From NCBI GenBank assembly GCA_017469265.1, contig JAFUGS010000026.1, positions 1 through 64,000 of the forward strand: DNA of 64,000 nt, in the 5' to 3' direction. Positions 52,938 through 62,714 of the stretch are shown here, in pieces (the stretch's first letter is position 1; each line of letters starts with the position of its first letter). Origin of the DNA: Clostridia bacterium (lineage in GTDB: Bacteria > Bacillota > Clostridia > Christensenellales > Aristaeellaceae). A program made the position numbers and the translations under genes. The notes under the pieces were generated by a model, which did not search any database, was not told the origin of the DNA, and saw only the letters and a list, made by a program, of their open reading frames with translations.

Positions 52938-53843
52938 ATGGCGGAAATCGAAACCGGAAGGCTGATGACCCAGGGAACCATTACCCAGGGGATTGGCAGC
53001 TTTTATACGGTGAGAACCCGTGAAGGAGAAACCTTCACCCTTCGGGCCCAGAAGAAGCTGCGCAGGGCGCGGCTGAGCCCCCTGCCCGGGGATGAGGTGC
53101 TTTTCGTTCCGCCGGAAGACGGCGAGCAGGGCTGGATCGAAACCATCCTGCCCCGGAAAACCGTCTGCCTGCGGCCGCCTGTGGCCAATGTGGAAGTCCT
53201 GGTGATCGTGGTGGCACCGGAGCCGGAGCCGGATCTGCTGCTGGTGGACAGGCAGATCACCCGGGCCTTTGCCCAGGGCATGCGGGTGCTGCTGGTGGTA
53301 AACAAATGCGACCTGGAGGAGGGGCTGGCGGACGAACTGGAAGCGGAGTACGCTTCGGTGGAGATCCCGGTGTTTCCGATTGCCGCCCTGGAGGGAAGAG
53401 GCCTGCAGCCGCTGAAGGAGGCCATGGGCGGCACCCTGTGCTGTTTTTCCGGGCAGAGCGGCGCGGGGAAAAGCACAACCCTGAACGCGCTGCTGTCGCT
53501 GCGGCTGGAAACAGGGGACCTTTCCCGGAAAATCGCCCGGGGAAAAAACACCACCCGCTCCGCCGTGCTGCTGGAGGAAGCGGGGCTGCGGGTGATGGAT
53601 ACAGCAGGCTTTTCCCTGCTGGAGGCGGAGCGGAACCTGGCGCCGGAGACGTTGAAGGAACGGTATCCGGATTTTGCGCCGTATGAGGGGAAATGCCGCT
53701 TTCACCAGTGCCTGCATGACAGCGAGCCCGGCTGTGCCGTGGCGGAGGCCGTGGCGCGGGGCGCCATTCATCCCGCCCGGTGGCGGCGCTACCGTACGCT
53801 GCTGGCGGAGGCCCGGGAGAACTGGAAGAACCGATACAATTAA
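52938..53843 (+). CDS. rsgA: Small-subunit maturation GTPase RsgA
   Basis: Circularly permuted GTPase of 301 residues for 30S maturation. It has an N-terminal OB domain, then G4 (VNKCDLEE) ahead of G1 (GQSGAGKSTTLN) and G3 (DTAGFS), and a C-terminal zinc domain with CRFHQCLHDSEPGCAV. G1 has Ala where Val is most common (GxSGVGKS), a mild change. The prpC-prkC-rsgA-rpe order is conserved in Firmicutes. Confidence 0.96.
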   Translation: MAEIETGRLMTQGTITQGIGSFYTVRTREGETFTLRAQKKLRRARLSPLPGDEVLFVPPEDGEQGWIETILPRKTVCLRPPVANVEVLVIVVAPEPEPDLLLVDRQITRAFAQGMRVLLVVNKCDLEEGLADELEAEYASVEIPVFPIAALEGRGLQPLKEAMGGTLCCFSGQSGAGKSTTLNALLSLRLETGDLSRKIARGKNTTRSAVLLEEAGLRVMDTAGFSLLEAERNLAPETLKERYPDFAPYEGKCRFHQCLHDSEPGCAVAEAVARGAIHPARWRRYRTLLAEARENWKNRYN

Positions 53844-53878
53844 GTCTTTTCCGGCTGGACCGGGAGGAGGAAAAAAAG

Positions 53879-54517
53879 ATGATCAAGATTGCCCCAAGCA
53901 TTCTGGCGGCGGATCCGCTGAACCTGGAGCGGGATGCCCGCCGCATGATGGACGCGGGATGCGACTGGCTGCATGTGGATGTGATGGACGCGCACTTTGT
54001 GCACAATCTGGCCTTCAGCCCGGACACGGTGCGCCGCCTGGAGGAGATTACGACGGTGCCGCTGGATGTGCATCTGATGATGAACCATCCGGAACGGTAT
54101 CTGGACGTGTTTCTGGACGCCGGGGCGGACCGGATCACCATCCACGCGGAGGTTTCCGGCAGCCTGCAGGCCATGCTGGATAAAATTCACCGCCGCGGCG
54201 CGAAAGCCGGTCTGGCGCTGAAGCCGGGTACGGGGATCAGCGCGGTGGAGCCCTTCCTGGATGAAACGGATCTGGTGCTGACCATGACGGTGGAACCGGG
54301 GTTTGGCGGGCAGAAGCTGAATGAGTCCGTCCTGGGCAAGATCGCGGCCCTGCGGAAGATCGGGTATCAGGGTGAAATTGAGGCGGACGGCGGGGTGAAG
54401 GAGCACAACCTGCAGTCCCTGATCGACCAGGGACTGTCCGTGGCGGTGATGGGCACTGCCCTGTTCCGCTCCGACGATCCGAAAGCGATGATGGCCCGGC
54501 TCCATGCCATGGGATGA
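53879..54517 (+). CDS. rpe: Ribulose-phosphate 3-epimerase
   Basis: TIM-barrel enzyme of 212 residues of the pentose phosphate pathway. IAPSILAADPLNLERD is at the N-terminus, HVDVMDAHFVHN near residue 33, DVHLMMNHPERY near 66, and MTVEPGFGGQKL near 137. GGGAGGAGG at 53861-53869 precedes ATG 53879. The thiamine pyrophosphokinase gene that often follows is absent. Confidence 0.96.
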   Translation: MIKIAPSILAADPLNLERDARRMMDAGCDWLHVDVMDAHFVHNLAFSPDTVRRLEEITTVPLDVHLMMNHPERYLDVFLDAGADRITIHAEVSGSLQAMLDKIHRRGAKAGLALKPGTGISAVEPFLDETDLVLTMTVEPGFGGQKLNESVLGKIAALRKIGYQGEIEADGGVKEHNLQSLIDQGLSVAVMGTALFRSDDPKAMMARLHAMG

Positions 54518-54543
54518 GCGGAAAATGAAAGGATAACAGACGC

Positions 54544-55911
54544 ATGCGCACAGATCCGGCGGACCGGGGGCTCATTTCCCCGGATACGATCGCTGCCATC
54601 GCGACGCCACCGGGACAGGGCGGGATCGGGATCCTGCGCCTCAGCGGATCGGCGGCGGAGGCGATCCTCACTACTGTTTTCCAGCGGGCCGGCATGAGCG
54701 CCGCGGAAGCCTGGGAAAGCCACCGCATGTATTACGGCTGGCTCCGGGCAGGGGAGGAAACCCTGGACGAGGGGATGGCCGTGCTGATGCGCGGCCCCCG
54801 GTCCTATACCCGGGAGGATGTGGCGGAGCTGCAGCTTCACGGCGGGGACTGGAACCTGCAGCGGGCCCTGACGCTCTGCCTGGAACAAGGCGCCCGCCTG
54901 GCGGATCCGGGAGAGTTTACCCGGCGGGCCTTCCTGGCCGGGCGGATTGATCTGGCCCGGGCGGAGGCGGTCATGGCGCTGATTGCCGCCCGGGGAGAGC
55001 AGCAGCACCGGGCGGCGGTGCGCCAGCTGCGGGGCGGCGTAACCGCTTTCGTACGCCAGGCGGCGGACGACCTGTTCGCGATTCAGGCGGGGCTGGCCGC
55101 CGCCATTGATTATCCGGAAGAAATCTCCGAGGCAGAGGGAACCGCGAAGATGATCCCCAGGCTGGAAAAGCTGATCGCCCGGCTGCGGGACGGGATCCAG
55201 GAACGCTCCTCCCGGCTGCTGGAGGAAGGCCTGCGGGTCGCGCTGGCCGGCCGGCCCAATGTGGGCAAGAGCAGCCTGCTGAACGCGCTGCTTGGGGAGG
55301 AAAAAGCCATTGTGACGCCCATTCCCGGAACGACGCGGGATCTGGTTACCGGGGAAATGAGCCTGGGAGGTGTCCGGGTACAGCTGACGGACACCGCCGG
55401 CCTGCGGAATACCGAGGATGTGGTGGAGCGACTGGGCGTGGCCCGGTCCCGCCAGGCGATGGCGGAGGCGGATCTGACGCTGCTGGTGCTGGACGGCTCC
55501 GGCCCGATGACGCCGGAAGACAGGGAACTGCTGGATCAGCTGCCGGAGGAAGCGGCGATTTTCGTTAATAAGCAGGATTTGCCCCAGCGGCTGGTGCTGC
55601 CCGGCGCACGGGTTCCTGTTTTCCAGGGATCGGCGAAGCGTCCGGAAACCCTTGACGCGCTGAAGACGTTCCTGCGGAGCCGGACAGCCCTGTCGGACCG
55701 GATGGCGGTCACCCAGCCCCGGCATCTGGACGCGCTGCGGCGGGCGGTGGGCAGCCTGGAGGCGGCGCTGGAAACAGCGCGGACCATGCCGCCGGATCTG
55801 GCGGCGACAGACCTGCAGGCGGCACAGGCGGCGCTGGGCGAAATCACCGGTGACCAGGTGGACGAGAAGCTGCTGGACGCGGTGTTCAGCCAGTTCTGCG
55901 TTGGGAAGTAA
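54544..55911 (+). CDS. mnmE: tRNA modification GTPase MnmE
   Basis: Protein of 455 residues that with MnmG makes (c)mnm5 modifications at the wobble uridine. It has an N-terminal THF-binding domain (DTIAAIATPPGQGGIGILRLSG), a helical domain, and the G domain: GRPNVGKSSLLN near 236, GTTRD near 261, DTAGLR near 281 and NKQD. The C-terminal residues are FCVGK, matching the family CIGK motif. mnmG is not in the window, although rsmG, often in that cluster, lies 3 kb downstream. Confidence 0.96.
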   Translation: MRTDPADRGLISPDTIAAIATPPGQGGIGILRLSGSAAEAILTTVFQRAGMSAAEAWESHRMYYGWLRAGEETLDEGMAVLMRGPRSYTREDVAELQLHGGDWNLQRALTLCLEQGARLADPGEFTRRAFLAGRIDLARAEAVMALIAARGEQQHRAAVRQLRGGVTAFVRQAADDLFAIQAGLAAAIDYPEEISEAEGTAKMIPRLEKLIARLRDGIQERSSRLLEEGLRVALAGRPNVGKSSLLNALLGEEKAIVTPIPGTTRDLVTGEMSLGGVRVQLTDTAGLRNTEDVVERLGVARSRQAMAEADLTLLVLDGSGPMTPEDRELLDQLPEEAAIFVNKQDLPQRLVLPGARVPVFQGSAKRPETLDALKTFLRSRTALSDRMAVTQPRHLDALRRAVGSLEAALETARTMPPDLAATDLQAAQAALGEITGDQVDEKLLDAVFSQFCVGK

Positions 55912-55990
55912 GCGGAATCCGCCGGAGTGGATTTGATTGAAAAGACAGGCGGCTTATCCCTCAATCCGAAGGAAATGGAGCGATGAAAGC

Positions 55991-57190
55991 ATGATACAGA
56001 AAGTGATTCGAGGCCGGGACAGCCTGCGGCGGGTGCCGGAGATGCTGGCGGCGCTGGGTATCCAAAGGCCGCTGATTGTGGGGTCCAGGCATCTGGTTCC
56101 GAAGCTGCAGGCGCTGCCGGCTCTGCGGGAGACGCCGGTGTTTTCCGGGTATCATCCGAACCCGGATCTGATGGACGCGGAGGCCGGGGTGCGCCTGTAT
56201 CAGGCGGAGGCGTGCGACGGGCTGATTTCCATCGGCGGGGGATCCGCCATGGACACGGCCAAGGCCATCAAAGCCTGGATCTGTTCGGACAGCGTGGAGG
56301 CCATGAAGCGGAATCAGCTGAATATCGAGGCGCCGGCCGCGCCGGCGGCAAAGATCCGTTCTCCTCAGGAGCTGAAAGCCCGGGCCAGCCAGCAGGCGGC
56401 GGCTTTTGTCATGCCGCATGTGGCCATTCCTGGTACGGCGGGCAGCGGCGCGGAGGCGACCGCGACCGGCGTCCTGTATGAAAACGGCCAGAAGCTGAGC
56501 CTGAGCCACCCGGCGCTGCTGCCGGAGGGCGTGATTCTGGACGCGGCGCTGCTGGAAAGCCTGCCCGAGTACCACAAAAAATCCTGCGCGCTGGATGCCC
56601 TGAGCCAGGGCATCGAAAGCTACTGGGCCAGAGCGGCCACGGAGGAAAGCCGGGTGCACGCGTTCCTGGCTTTCCAGGGCGTGCTGGACAATGTGAAAGC
56701 CTATCTGTCCGGAGATCCGCATGCCGCGGAACAGATGATGGACGCCAGCTACCAGAGCGGCAAAGCCATCTATGTCACCCGCACCACCGCGGCCCACGCC
56801 ATGAGCTATCAGATTACCAAGCTGCTGGGTCTCGCCCATGGGCATGCCTGCGCGCTGACCCTGCCGATTCTCTGGGATCTGCTGGTGGAAAATGAGGAAA
56901 CCCGTCCTGTGATGGAAGACCTGGCGGGCAAGATGCGCCTGGGAGACCCGCGGATGGGATCCCGGCTGCTGCGGGGGTTGCTGATCGATCTGGAGATGCC
57001 CCTGCCGCCCATGCCCTCGGACGAAGTGCTGGACCGGCTGACGGATTCGGTAAATCTGGAGCGGCTGGGCAACCATCCGATGCCCCTGACCCGTGACCAG
57101 ATTCGCGGGATTTACCGGAAAGCTTTCACCCCCCTCTGGGAGAACGAGCGCCAGGCCTGCGTGGATATCTGGAAGTACTACGGCACCTGA
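55991..57190 (+). CDS. Iron-containing alcohol dehydrogenase
   Basis: Group III (iron-dependent) dehydrogenase of 399 residues. NAD(P)-binding GLISIGGGSAMDTAKAIK (near residue 78), VAIPGTAGSGAEAT (near 145) and the metal-binding region HAMSYQITKLLGLAHGHACA (near 264) with its His ligands are present. It probably reduces aldehydes to alcohols in fermentation; the precise substrate cannot be read. GGAG at 55977-55980 supports ATG 55991 as the start. Confidence 0.93.
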   Translation: MIQKVIRGRDSLRRVPEMLAALGIQRPLIVGSRHLVPKLQALPALRETPVFSGYHPNPDLMDAEAGVRLYQAEACDGLISIGGGSAMDTAKAIKAWICSDSVEAMKRNQLNIEAPAAPAAKIRSPQELKARASQQAAAFVMPHVAIPGTAGSGAEATATGVLYENGQKLSLSHPALLPEGVILDAALLESLPEYHKKSCALDALSQGIESYWARAATEESRVHAFLAFQGVLDNVKAYLSGDPHAAEQMMDASYQSGKAIYVTRTTAAHAMSYQITKLLGLAHGHACALTLPILWDLLVENEETRPVMEDLAGKMRLGDPRMGSRLLRGLLIDLEMPLPPMPSDEVLDRLTDSVNLERLGNHPMPLTRDQIRGIYRKAFTPLWENERQACVDIWKYYGT

Positions 57191-57219
57191 AGCGTGATGA
57201 CGGAAAGGAGAAACCGTCG

Positions 57220-58041
57220 ATGGCAGAAAAGATACAGACGCCGGAACTGGAAGAAACATTCTGGTACGTGAATCCGGAAAAATGGAAGCCGGAGCATGCC
57301 CTGCGGGAGCCGGAGGAAATGACCGCGGATCCGGAAACGCCCATTTCCAACAGCGGACACCGGGCCCGGGTGCGGGAGCGCTTCCGGAAGGAACAGGGCT
57401 TTGATTCCTTCAAGGATCATGAGGTGCTGGAGCTGCTGCTGACCTACGGCGCGCCCCGGCGGGACATGAAGGAGACCGCCAAGCGGCTGATAGCGACCTT
57501 CGGATCCCTGAAGGGCGTGTTTGAAGCGAGGCCGGAGCAGCTGATGACGGTCAAGGGCGTGGGGGAAATGCAGGCCACGCTGATCGGCATGGTGCTTCCG
57601 CTGACGCGGGTATGCATGCGCTGTGAGATGGAGGCTCCGAAGCAGATCCCGAACCGCAGGCAACTGGAGCTGTACTGCAAAAGCATGCAGCTGGGCCGCC
57701 GGGTGGAGGCCTTCTGGGTTATCTGCGTCAACGCGCAGTGCCGGGTGCTGGGCAGCCGGATGATCGCCGAGGGCTCCCTCAGCGAGGTTTCGGCCTATCC
57801 CCGGCTGGTGATGGAGACGGCCCTGAATTACAACGCGCACAGTGTCTTCTTCTGCCACAATCATCCGGGAGGCACCTGCGCCCCTTCCGCGGATGACATC
57901 TCCTCCACGCTGCAGCTGCAGCGGCTGCTGGGCGGCGTGGGCATCCTCGTGCTGGATCATATGATTATCGCGGGCGGGGATGTGTACAGCATGGCCCAGC
58001 ATGGGGATATTGAGTTTGGCGCGAGGGGCAGGCGGTCATAA
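57220..58041 (+). CDS. radC: RadC/JAB1 MPN-domain protein
   Basis: Protein of 273 residues with an extra ~45 N-terminal residues relative to the usual ~225. The helix-hairpin-helix region lies at ~65-120 (TVKGVGEMQATLI). The MPN/JAMM metalloprotease-like motif follows: HSVFFCHNHPGGTCAPSADD with His-x-His and Asp. Named for DNA repair, but its biochemical role is unclear. It precedes the next gene by one base. Confidence 0.94.
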   Translation: MAEKIQTPELEETFWYVNPEKWKPEHALREPEEMTADPETPISNSGHRARVRERFRKEQGFDSFKDHEVLELLLTYGAPRRDMKETAKRLIATFGSLKGVFEARPEQLMTVKGVGEMQATLIGMVLPLTRVCMRCEMEAPKQIPNRRQLELYCKSMQLGRRVEAFWVICVNAQCRVLGSRMIAEGSLSEVSAYPRLVMETALNYNAHSVFFCHNHPGGTCAPSADDISSTLQLQRLLGGVGILVLDHMIIAGGDVYSMAQHGDIEFGARGRRS

Positions 58042-58042
58042 G

Positions 58043-58666
58043 ATGCGGAAGGAAAAGAGAAAGCATCGTTTGCTGAAAGCGGTCCTCTGCCTGGGCTTGG
58101 CGGGGATCCTCTGCTATGGCGGGCTGATCGCCTTTGTGTATATCCGGGAGAAAGAAGAGGCTGTGAGCATGGAAAGCCTGGAGAAGGATTATGACGCCAT
58201 CATCGTCCTTGGCGCGCAGGTGCTGCAGAACGGGGAACCCAACACGCAGCTGGCCTGGCGGCTGGACGCGGCGCTGGAGGCGTGGCAGGCCAGGCCGGTG
58301 CCCCTTGTCACCTGCGGCGCGCAGGGAAAGGATGAGCCGCTTCCGGAGGCCGAAGCCATGAAGCGGTACCTGATGGCGCGCGGCGTACCCGAAACCCAGA
58401 TCCTGACGGATCCGGATTCCTTTAATACAAGCCAGAACCTGAAAAACGCCGCGGCGCTGCTGCAGCCCCTTGGCGGCATCCGGAAGGTGCTGATCGTGAC
58501 CAGCGACTATCATCTGCCCAGGGCCATGGCGCTGGCCATGGATCAGGGCTTCGAGGCCGCGGGCCTCGGTTCCCCCTGCAAACCGGAATACTGGCTGAAG
58601 AATCACGCCCGGGAGGCCCTGTCCTGGGTGAAGTACTGGCTGATGAAGGCCGCGGGCCGGGGATAA
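58043..58666 (+). CDS. YdcF/SanA-like DUF218 membrane protein
   Basis: Protein of 207 residues: a basic N-terminus, one transmembrane segment (~residues 11-33), then an extracellular DUF218 domain. Conserved parts: DAIIVLGAQVLQNGEPN, TCGAQGKDEPLPEAEAMKRYLMARG, FNTSQNL and VTSDYHLPRAM. The family (SanA, YdcF) affects envelope integrity in other bacteria, but its chemistry is unknown. ATG 58043 begins one base after radC's stop; upstream in-frame starts lie inside radC. Confidence 0.9.
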   Translation: MRKEKRKHRLLKAVLCLGLAGILCYGGLIAFVYIREKEEAVSMESLEKDYDAIIVLGAQVLQNGEPNTQLAWRLDAALEAWQARPVPLVTCGAQGKDEPLPEAEAMKRYLMARGVPETQILTDPDSFNTSQNLKNAAALLQPLGGIRKVLIVTSDYHLPRAMALAMDQGFEAAGLGSPCKPEYWLKNHAREALSWVKYWLMKAAGRG

Positions 58667-58707
58667 GCATCTCCGCTCCCATACGGCGATAACCCGAAAG
58701 GAAACCC

Positions 58708-59427
58708 ATGAACGAAAAGACGATTCAGGCCCGGCTGGAAGGCAACGAGATTCCTTTCTCCCCGGATCTGCCGGCCCGGCTGGAAACGTATCTGGACCTG
58801 CTGCAGCGCTGGAATGAGAAAATGGATCTTACGGCGGTAGAGGGGGAGGAGGAGCTGCTGGACCGGCACTTTCTGGACAGCCTTACCGTGCTGAAAGCCC
58901 CATTGCTTCCTGACGCGGCAAAGCTGATTGATGTCGGCACCGGCGCGGGGTTCCCGGGCCTGGCGCTGGCGCTGGCCCGGCCGGATTTTCGCGTGACGCT
59001 GCTGGACAGCCAGCGGAAGCGCCTTTCCTTTCTGGAAACGGTGATCCGGGAAACCGGTGCGGAAAACGTCACCCTGGTGCATGCAAGGGCTGAGGATGCC
59101 GCGCGTCAGCCGGCGCTGCGGGAACAGTTTGACATTGCCTGCGCCAGGGCGGTGGCGCCGCTGCCGGTGCTCAGCGAGCTGCTGCTGCCCTTTGTGCGGG
59201 TGGGCGGCCGAATGCTGTGCTGGAAAGGCCCCTCCCTGACGGAGGAGATGGAGAGCGGTCGGCGGGCGGCTTTCCTGCTGGGCGGAAGGATGGAACCGCC
59301 GGTGCCCTGCCCCCTGGCGGACCGGGACTGGGATCACCGGATTCTGCCTGTAAAAAAGGAAAAACCCACTCCGAAGATGTATCCCCGGAAAGCCGGGATT
59401 CCAAAGAAGGCGCCGCTGGGAACGTAA
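58708..59427 (+). CDS. rsmG: 16S rRNA (guanine-527-N7)-methyltransferase
   Basis: SAM methyltransferase (GidB) of 239 residues. The SAM-binding DVGTGAGFPGLALAL lies near residue 74, with LLDSQRKRLSFLE and ARAVAPLPVLSELLLPFV matching the family. GAAAGGAAA precedes ATG 58708. Usually beside mnmG/parA near the origin; here it is isolated from them. Confidence 0.96.
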   Translation: MNEKTIQARLEGNEIPFSPDLPARLETYLDLLQRWNEKMDLTAVEGEEELLDRHFLDSLTVLKAPLLPDAAKLIDVGTGAGFPGLALALARPDFRVTLLDSQRKRLSFLETVIRETGAENVTLVHARAEDAARQPALREQFDIACARAVAPLPVLSELLLPFVRVGGRMLCWKGPSLTEEMESGRRAAFLLGGRMEPPVPCPLADRDWDHRILPVKKEKPTPKMYPRKAGIPKKAPLGT

Positions 59428-59468
59428 AGAAAAAACGCGCTACCCGGCGGAATCATATTGGAGGAAAC

Positions 59469-60098
59469 ATGTGCTGCCGGTATTTCATTGATGCCATCGC
59501 GCCGGAGATGCAGCCCATTGTGGAGGCCATGAACCGGTCTCCGCTGCTGGGACAGTTTCCGCCGAAGGCGCTGGCCGTATCCAGGGGAGAGGTCCGGCCG
59601 GCCAATATCGCGCCGGTCATTGCCTTCAGCAGGAGCGGCCAGCGGACGGTTTTCCCCATGCAGTGGGGGTTCCGGGCAAAAACGCTGCTGATCAATGCCC
59701 GGACGGAAACGGCGGCGGAAAAGCCCGCATTCCGGGAAGCCTGGGCCCGGCATCGGTGCATCATTCCCGCCAGCTGGTACTTTGAGTGGGAACACCTGCC
59801 GGCGGCGGACGGCAAACAGCGAACCGGTGAACGCTATGCGCTTCGCCCCAGCGGCGGGACAGGTGTCTGGCTCTGCGGCCTGTACCGGATGGAGGAGGGC
59901 GTGCCGCGCTTCGTGGTGCTGACCCGTGAACCGGGGGACAGCGTCCGCTTTCTGCACGACCGGATGCCCCTGATGCTCCCTGCCGGATCGATTGACGCCT
60001 GGATTCATCCGGACGCATCCCCGGAGAAACTGCTTCCCTCCGCCCTGACGGACATCCAAAGCTGGCGGCCGGAAGCAGAGCAGATCAGCATGGTATAA
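59469..60098 (+). CDS. SRAP (HMCES/YedK) abasic-site protein
   Basis: Protein of 209 residues that forms covalent crosslinks with abasic sites in single-stranded DNA. The N-terminus is MCCRYF, so the catalytic Cys2 is available once Met is removed. The active-site Asn/Arg region LLINARTETAAEKPAF, the Glu in SWYFEWEH and the His in FLHDRMP are all present. GGAGG at 59460-59464 precedes ATG 59469. In-frame sequence upstream overlaps rsmG and is not part of the protein. Confidence 0.93.
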   Translation: MCCRYFIDAIAPEMQPIVEAMNRSPLLGQFPPKALAVSRGEVRPANIAPVIAFSRSGQRTVFPMQWGFRAKTLLINARTETAAEKPAFREAWARHRCIIPASWYFEWEHLPAADGKQRTGERYALRPSGGTGVWLCGLYRMEEGVPRFVVLTREPGDSVRFLHDRMPLMLPAGSIDAWIHPDASPEKLLPSALTDIQSWRPEAEQISMV

Positions 60099-60197
60099 CG
60101 CGTGAAAAGGCACCAAACCGGGGGGAAACGGAAATCCGCCCCCGGAAAAACAGAAATCACAAAACGATCAACACGTATGGAGAAGGAGGAAAAGAAC

Positions 60198-61292
60198 ATG
60201 AAACAGCCCTGGCCCCTGGATGTGAGTGTATCTTTTGACCCGTACTACGGCGAACCCAGCCGGGACGGAGATCAGGGAGCGGAGATCCTGCCGGACGGGC
60301 GGGTACGCTTCCGGATTATCGCGCCGGACGCGCGGCAGGTGGTCATCGACCAGTTCGGAACGGTCTATCCGCTGGAAAAAGGCGCGGACGGCGCGTGGGA
60401 AGGCACTTTTGACCTGGGGCGTGGCTTTCTGTATTTTTTCCTGAAGGTGGACGGGGCGGACGTACTGTGCCCGTATCTGCCCATCGGATATGGCTGCTGC
60501 CGGCCCATGAACTTTGTGGATGTGCCCGTGGCGGATATGGCGGGATGGGATTCCCTGGAAAAGGTGCCTCACGGCGCCGTGACAAGGCATTACTATCCTT
60601 CCACCGTGACAGGCAAGCATGAGGTCTGCCTGGTTTATACCCCGCCGGCCTATGACGCCGGAAAGGCCTATCCGGTGCTGTACCTGCAGCATGGATATGG
60701 GGAAAACGAAACCGGATGGGTGTACCAGGGCCATGTGGGCCGGATCGCGGATCAGCTGCTCGCCGCCGGCGGCATGCGGGAAATGATCATCGTCATGGGC
60801 AACGGCATGGTGCAGAAGGAAAACACAGAAGACCGGACGCTCTACCCCCAGGTGCTGGTGAAGGACCTGATTCCCTTTATAGAGTCCCACTACTCTGTCC
60901 GGCGGGACAAATGGCATCGGGCCATGGCCGGGCTCAGCATGGGCAGCTATCAGACCAGCCTGACCACCCTGAGCCATCCGGAGCTCTTTGGCTACGCGGG
61001 GCTTTTCAGCGGCTTCCTCCGGGCGCCCTGGCCTACCGCGGCGCCGGAGGCGCACCTGCGGCTGCTGGAGGATCCGGAAGCCTTCGGGAAAGCCTTCCGG
61101 GTTTTCTACCGGGCCATGGGCACGGAAGATCAGTTCTGGAGCAGCTTCGAAAAGGACGACATTTTCCTGCAGGATAAGCACCTTGGCATTCAGCGGGAAA
61201 CCTTCCCCGGGGGCCATGACTGGACCGTCTGGCGCAGGTGTATCCGCTCCTTCCTGCCCCGGCTGTTCCAGGAAGATCCATTCAGCGCGTAG
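60198..61292 (+). CDS. Esterase with N-terminal CBM48-like domain
   Basis: Protein of 364 residues. The N-terminal ~100 residues resemble a CBM48/E-set module (GRVRFRIIAPDARQVVI). Then comes an esterase-D-type alpha/beta hydrolase: YLQHGYGENETGW, the nucleophile in AGLSMGSYQT (near residue 253), and the catalytic His in GGHDWTVW near 340. It resembles feruloyl or acetyl-xylan esterases of plant-degrading anaerobes, but it has no signal peptide, so it may act on imported oligosaccharides. AGGAGG at ~60184 supports ATG 60198 over upstream in-frame starts. Confidence 0.85.
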   Translation: MKQPWPLDVSVSFDPYYGEPSRDGDQGAEILPDGRVRFRIIAPDARQVVIDQFGTVYPLEKGADGAWEGTFDLGRGFLYFFLKVDGADVLCPYLPIGYGCCRPMNFVDVPVADMAGWDSLEKVPHGAVTRHYYPSTVTGKHEVCLVYTPPAYDAGKAYPVLYLQHGYGENETGWVYQGHVGRIADQLLAAGGMREMIIVMGNGMVQKENTEDRTLYPQVLVKDLIPFIESHYSVRRDKWHRAMAGLSMGSYQTSLTTLSHPELFGYAGLFSGFLRAPWPTAAPEAHLRLLEDPEAFGKAFRVFYRAMGTEDQFWSSFEKDDIFLQDKHLGIQRETFPGGHDWTVWRRCIRSFLPRLFQEDPFSA

Positions 61293-61319
61293 AACAGAAC
61301 AGAAGGGAAGACAAAACGA

Positions 61320-62714
61320 ATGGGTGAACAGACGCTGGACAGCCGAGCGTTCTATCGGAAGCTGCGGCAGATGTCGTTTCCCTTTATTTTCCAGAGCCTG
61401 ATGCTGGCCCTGGTGGCGGCTGGCGACGCCCTGATGCTGGGCCGGGTCGCCCAGGAAGAAATGACAGCGGTATCCCTGGCTACGCAGGTGCAGTTTGTGC
61501 AGAATATGTTCCTCATGGCCATCACCGCGGCGGGATCCATTCTCGGCGCCCAGTACTGGGGAAAGGGTGACAGGGATACGCTGCGCAGCCTGTTCATGCT
61601 GACGCTGCGCTTCACGGGGCTGCTGTCCATCCTGTTCTGCGCGGCCTGCGAGCTGATGCCCTCCCAGCTGATGCGGATCTTTACCCATGATGACACCCTG
61701 ATCACCATCGGCTCCGCGTACCTGCGGATCGCGGGCTGGTCCTATCTGCTGACCGGAATCTCCCAGAGCTACCTGGCCATGATGAAGGTCACGGATCATG
61801 TGCAGCCCACCGCGTGGATCAGCTCCGGCGCCGTGGTTCTGAACATCCTGCTCAACGCGGTTTTCATCTTCGGCCTGTTTGGCGCGCCGAGGATGGAAGC
61901 CCGCGGGGCTGCTCTGGCCACCACCCTGTCAAGGGTGGCGGAGCTGGCCCTTTGTATCGGCATTTCCAGCGGAAAAAGCTATATTCATCCGGACTGGCGG
62001 AGGCTGTTCAGGGTCGGCCGCCAGCTGACCAGGGACTTTGCCAGGCAGTGCCTGCCCCTGATGGGCGGCTCCCTTTTCTGGGGGGTGGGATTCACTTCCT
62101 ATACCGCGATCATGGGGCATATGGGCGTAGATGCCGCGGCGGCCAATTCTGTGGCCGCTGTTGTGCGGGACCTGATCTGCTGTGCCTGCAACGGCGTGGG
62201 AAACGCCGCGGGCATTATGGTGGGCAATGCCCTTGGCGCCGGAGACCTGGCTACGGGTAAGGCCTATGGTATCAAGCTGAAGAACATCTCCTTCGTGATC
62301 GGTTTCGCGTCCATGGCGCTGGTGCTGGCGGTGACCCCGCTGGCGGTCCGGATGGTGATCCTGACGGATGAAGCGCGGAGCTATCTGACAGGCATGATGA
62401 TCATCATGGCGGTGTATATGATCGGCCGCTGCGTCAATACGGTGACGATTAACGGCGTGCTGGACGGCGGGGGCGACACGGTTTTTGACATGTACAGCCT
62501 GGCGGTCTGTATGTGGGGGATCGCCATTCCGCTGGCGCTGCTGGGGGCGTTTGTTTTCCACTGGCCGGTGCTGCTGGTGTATGCCTGCACCTGCCTGGAT
62601 GAGGTGGGGAAGATCCCCTGGGTAATGATCCGCTTCCGCAAATACAAATGGGTCCAGAATCTGACCCGGGATCTTCCCGCTTCAGCTTCGGATCAGAATG
62701 GGGTGAACGCATGA
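61320..62714 (+). CDS. MATE family efflux transporter
   Basis: Membrane protein of 464 residues with about 12 helices of the MATE (NorM/DinF-like) multidrug or metabolite exporter family, driven by H+ or Na+. Conserved portions include the N-terminal FPFIFQSLMLALVAAGDALML and the pseudo-repeat second half starting near MGGSLFWGVGFTSYTAIMGH. Substrate unknown. Its stop overlaps the start of iorA by 4 bases. Confidence 0.93.
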   Translation: MGEQTLDSRAFYRKLRQMSFPFIFQSLMLALVAAGDALMLGRVAQEEMTAVSLATQVQFVQNMFLMAITAAGSILGAQYWGKGDRDTLRSLFMLTLRFTGLLSILFCAACELMPSQLMRIFTHDDTLITIGSAYLRIAGWSYLLTGISQSYLAMMKVTDHVQPTAWISSGAVVLNILLNAVFIFGLFGAPRMEARGAALATTLSRVAELALCIGISSGKSYIHPDWRRLFRVGRQLTRDFARQCLPLMGGSLFWGVGFTSYTAIMGHMGVDAAAANSVAAVVRDLICCACNGVGNAAGIMVGNALGAGDLATGKAYGIKLKNISFVIGFASMALVLAVTPLAVRMVILTDEARSYLTGMMIIMAVYMIGRCVNTVTINGVLDGGGDTVFDMYSLAVCMWGIAIPLALLGAFVFHWPVLLVYACTCLDEVGKIPWVMIRFRKYKWVQNLTRDLPASASDQNGVNA

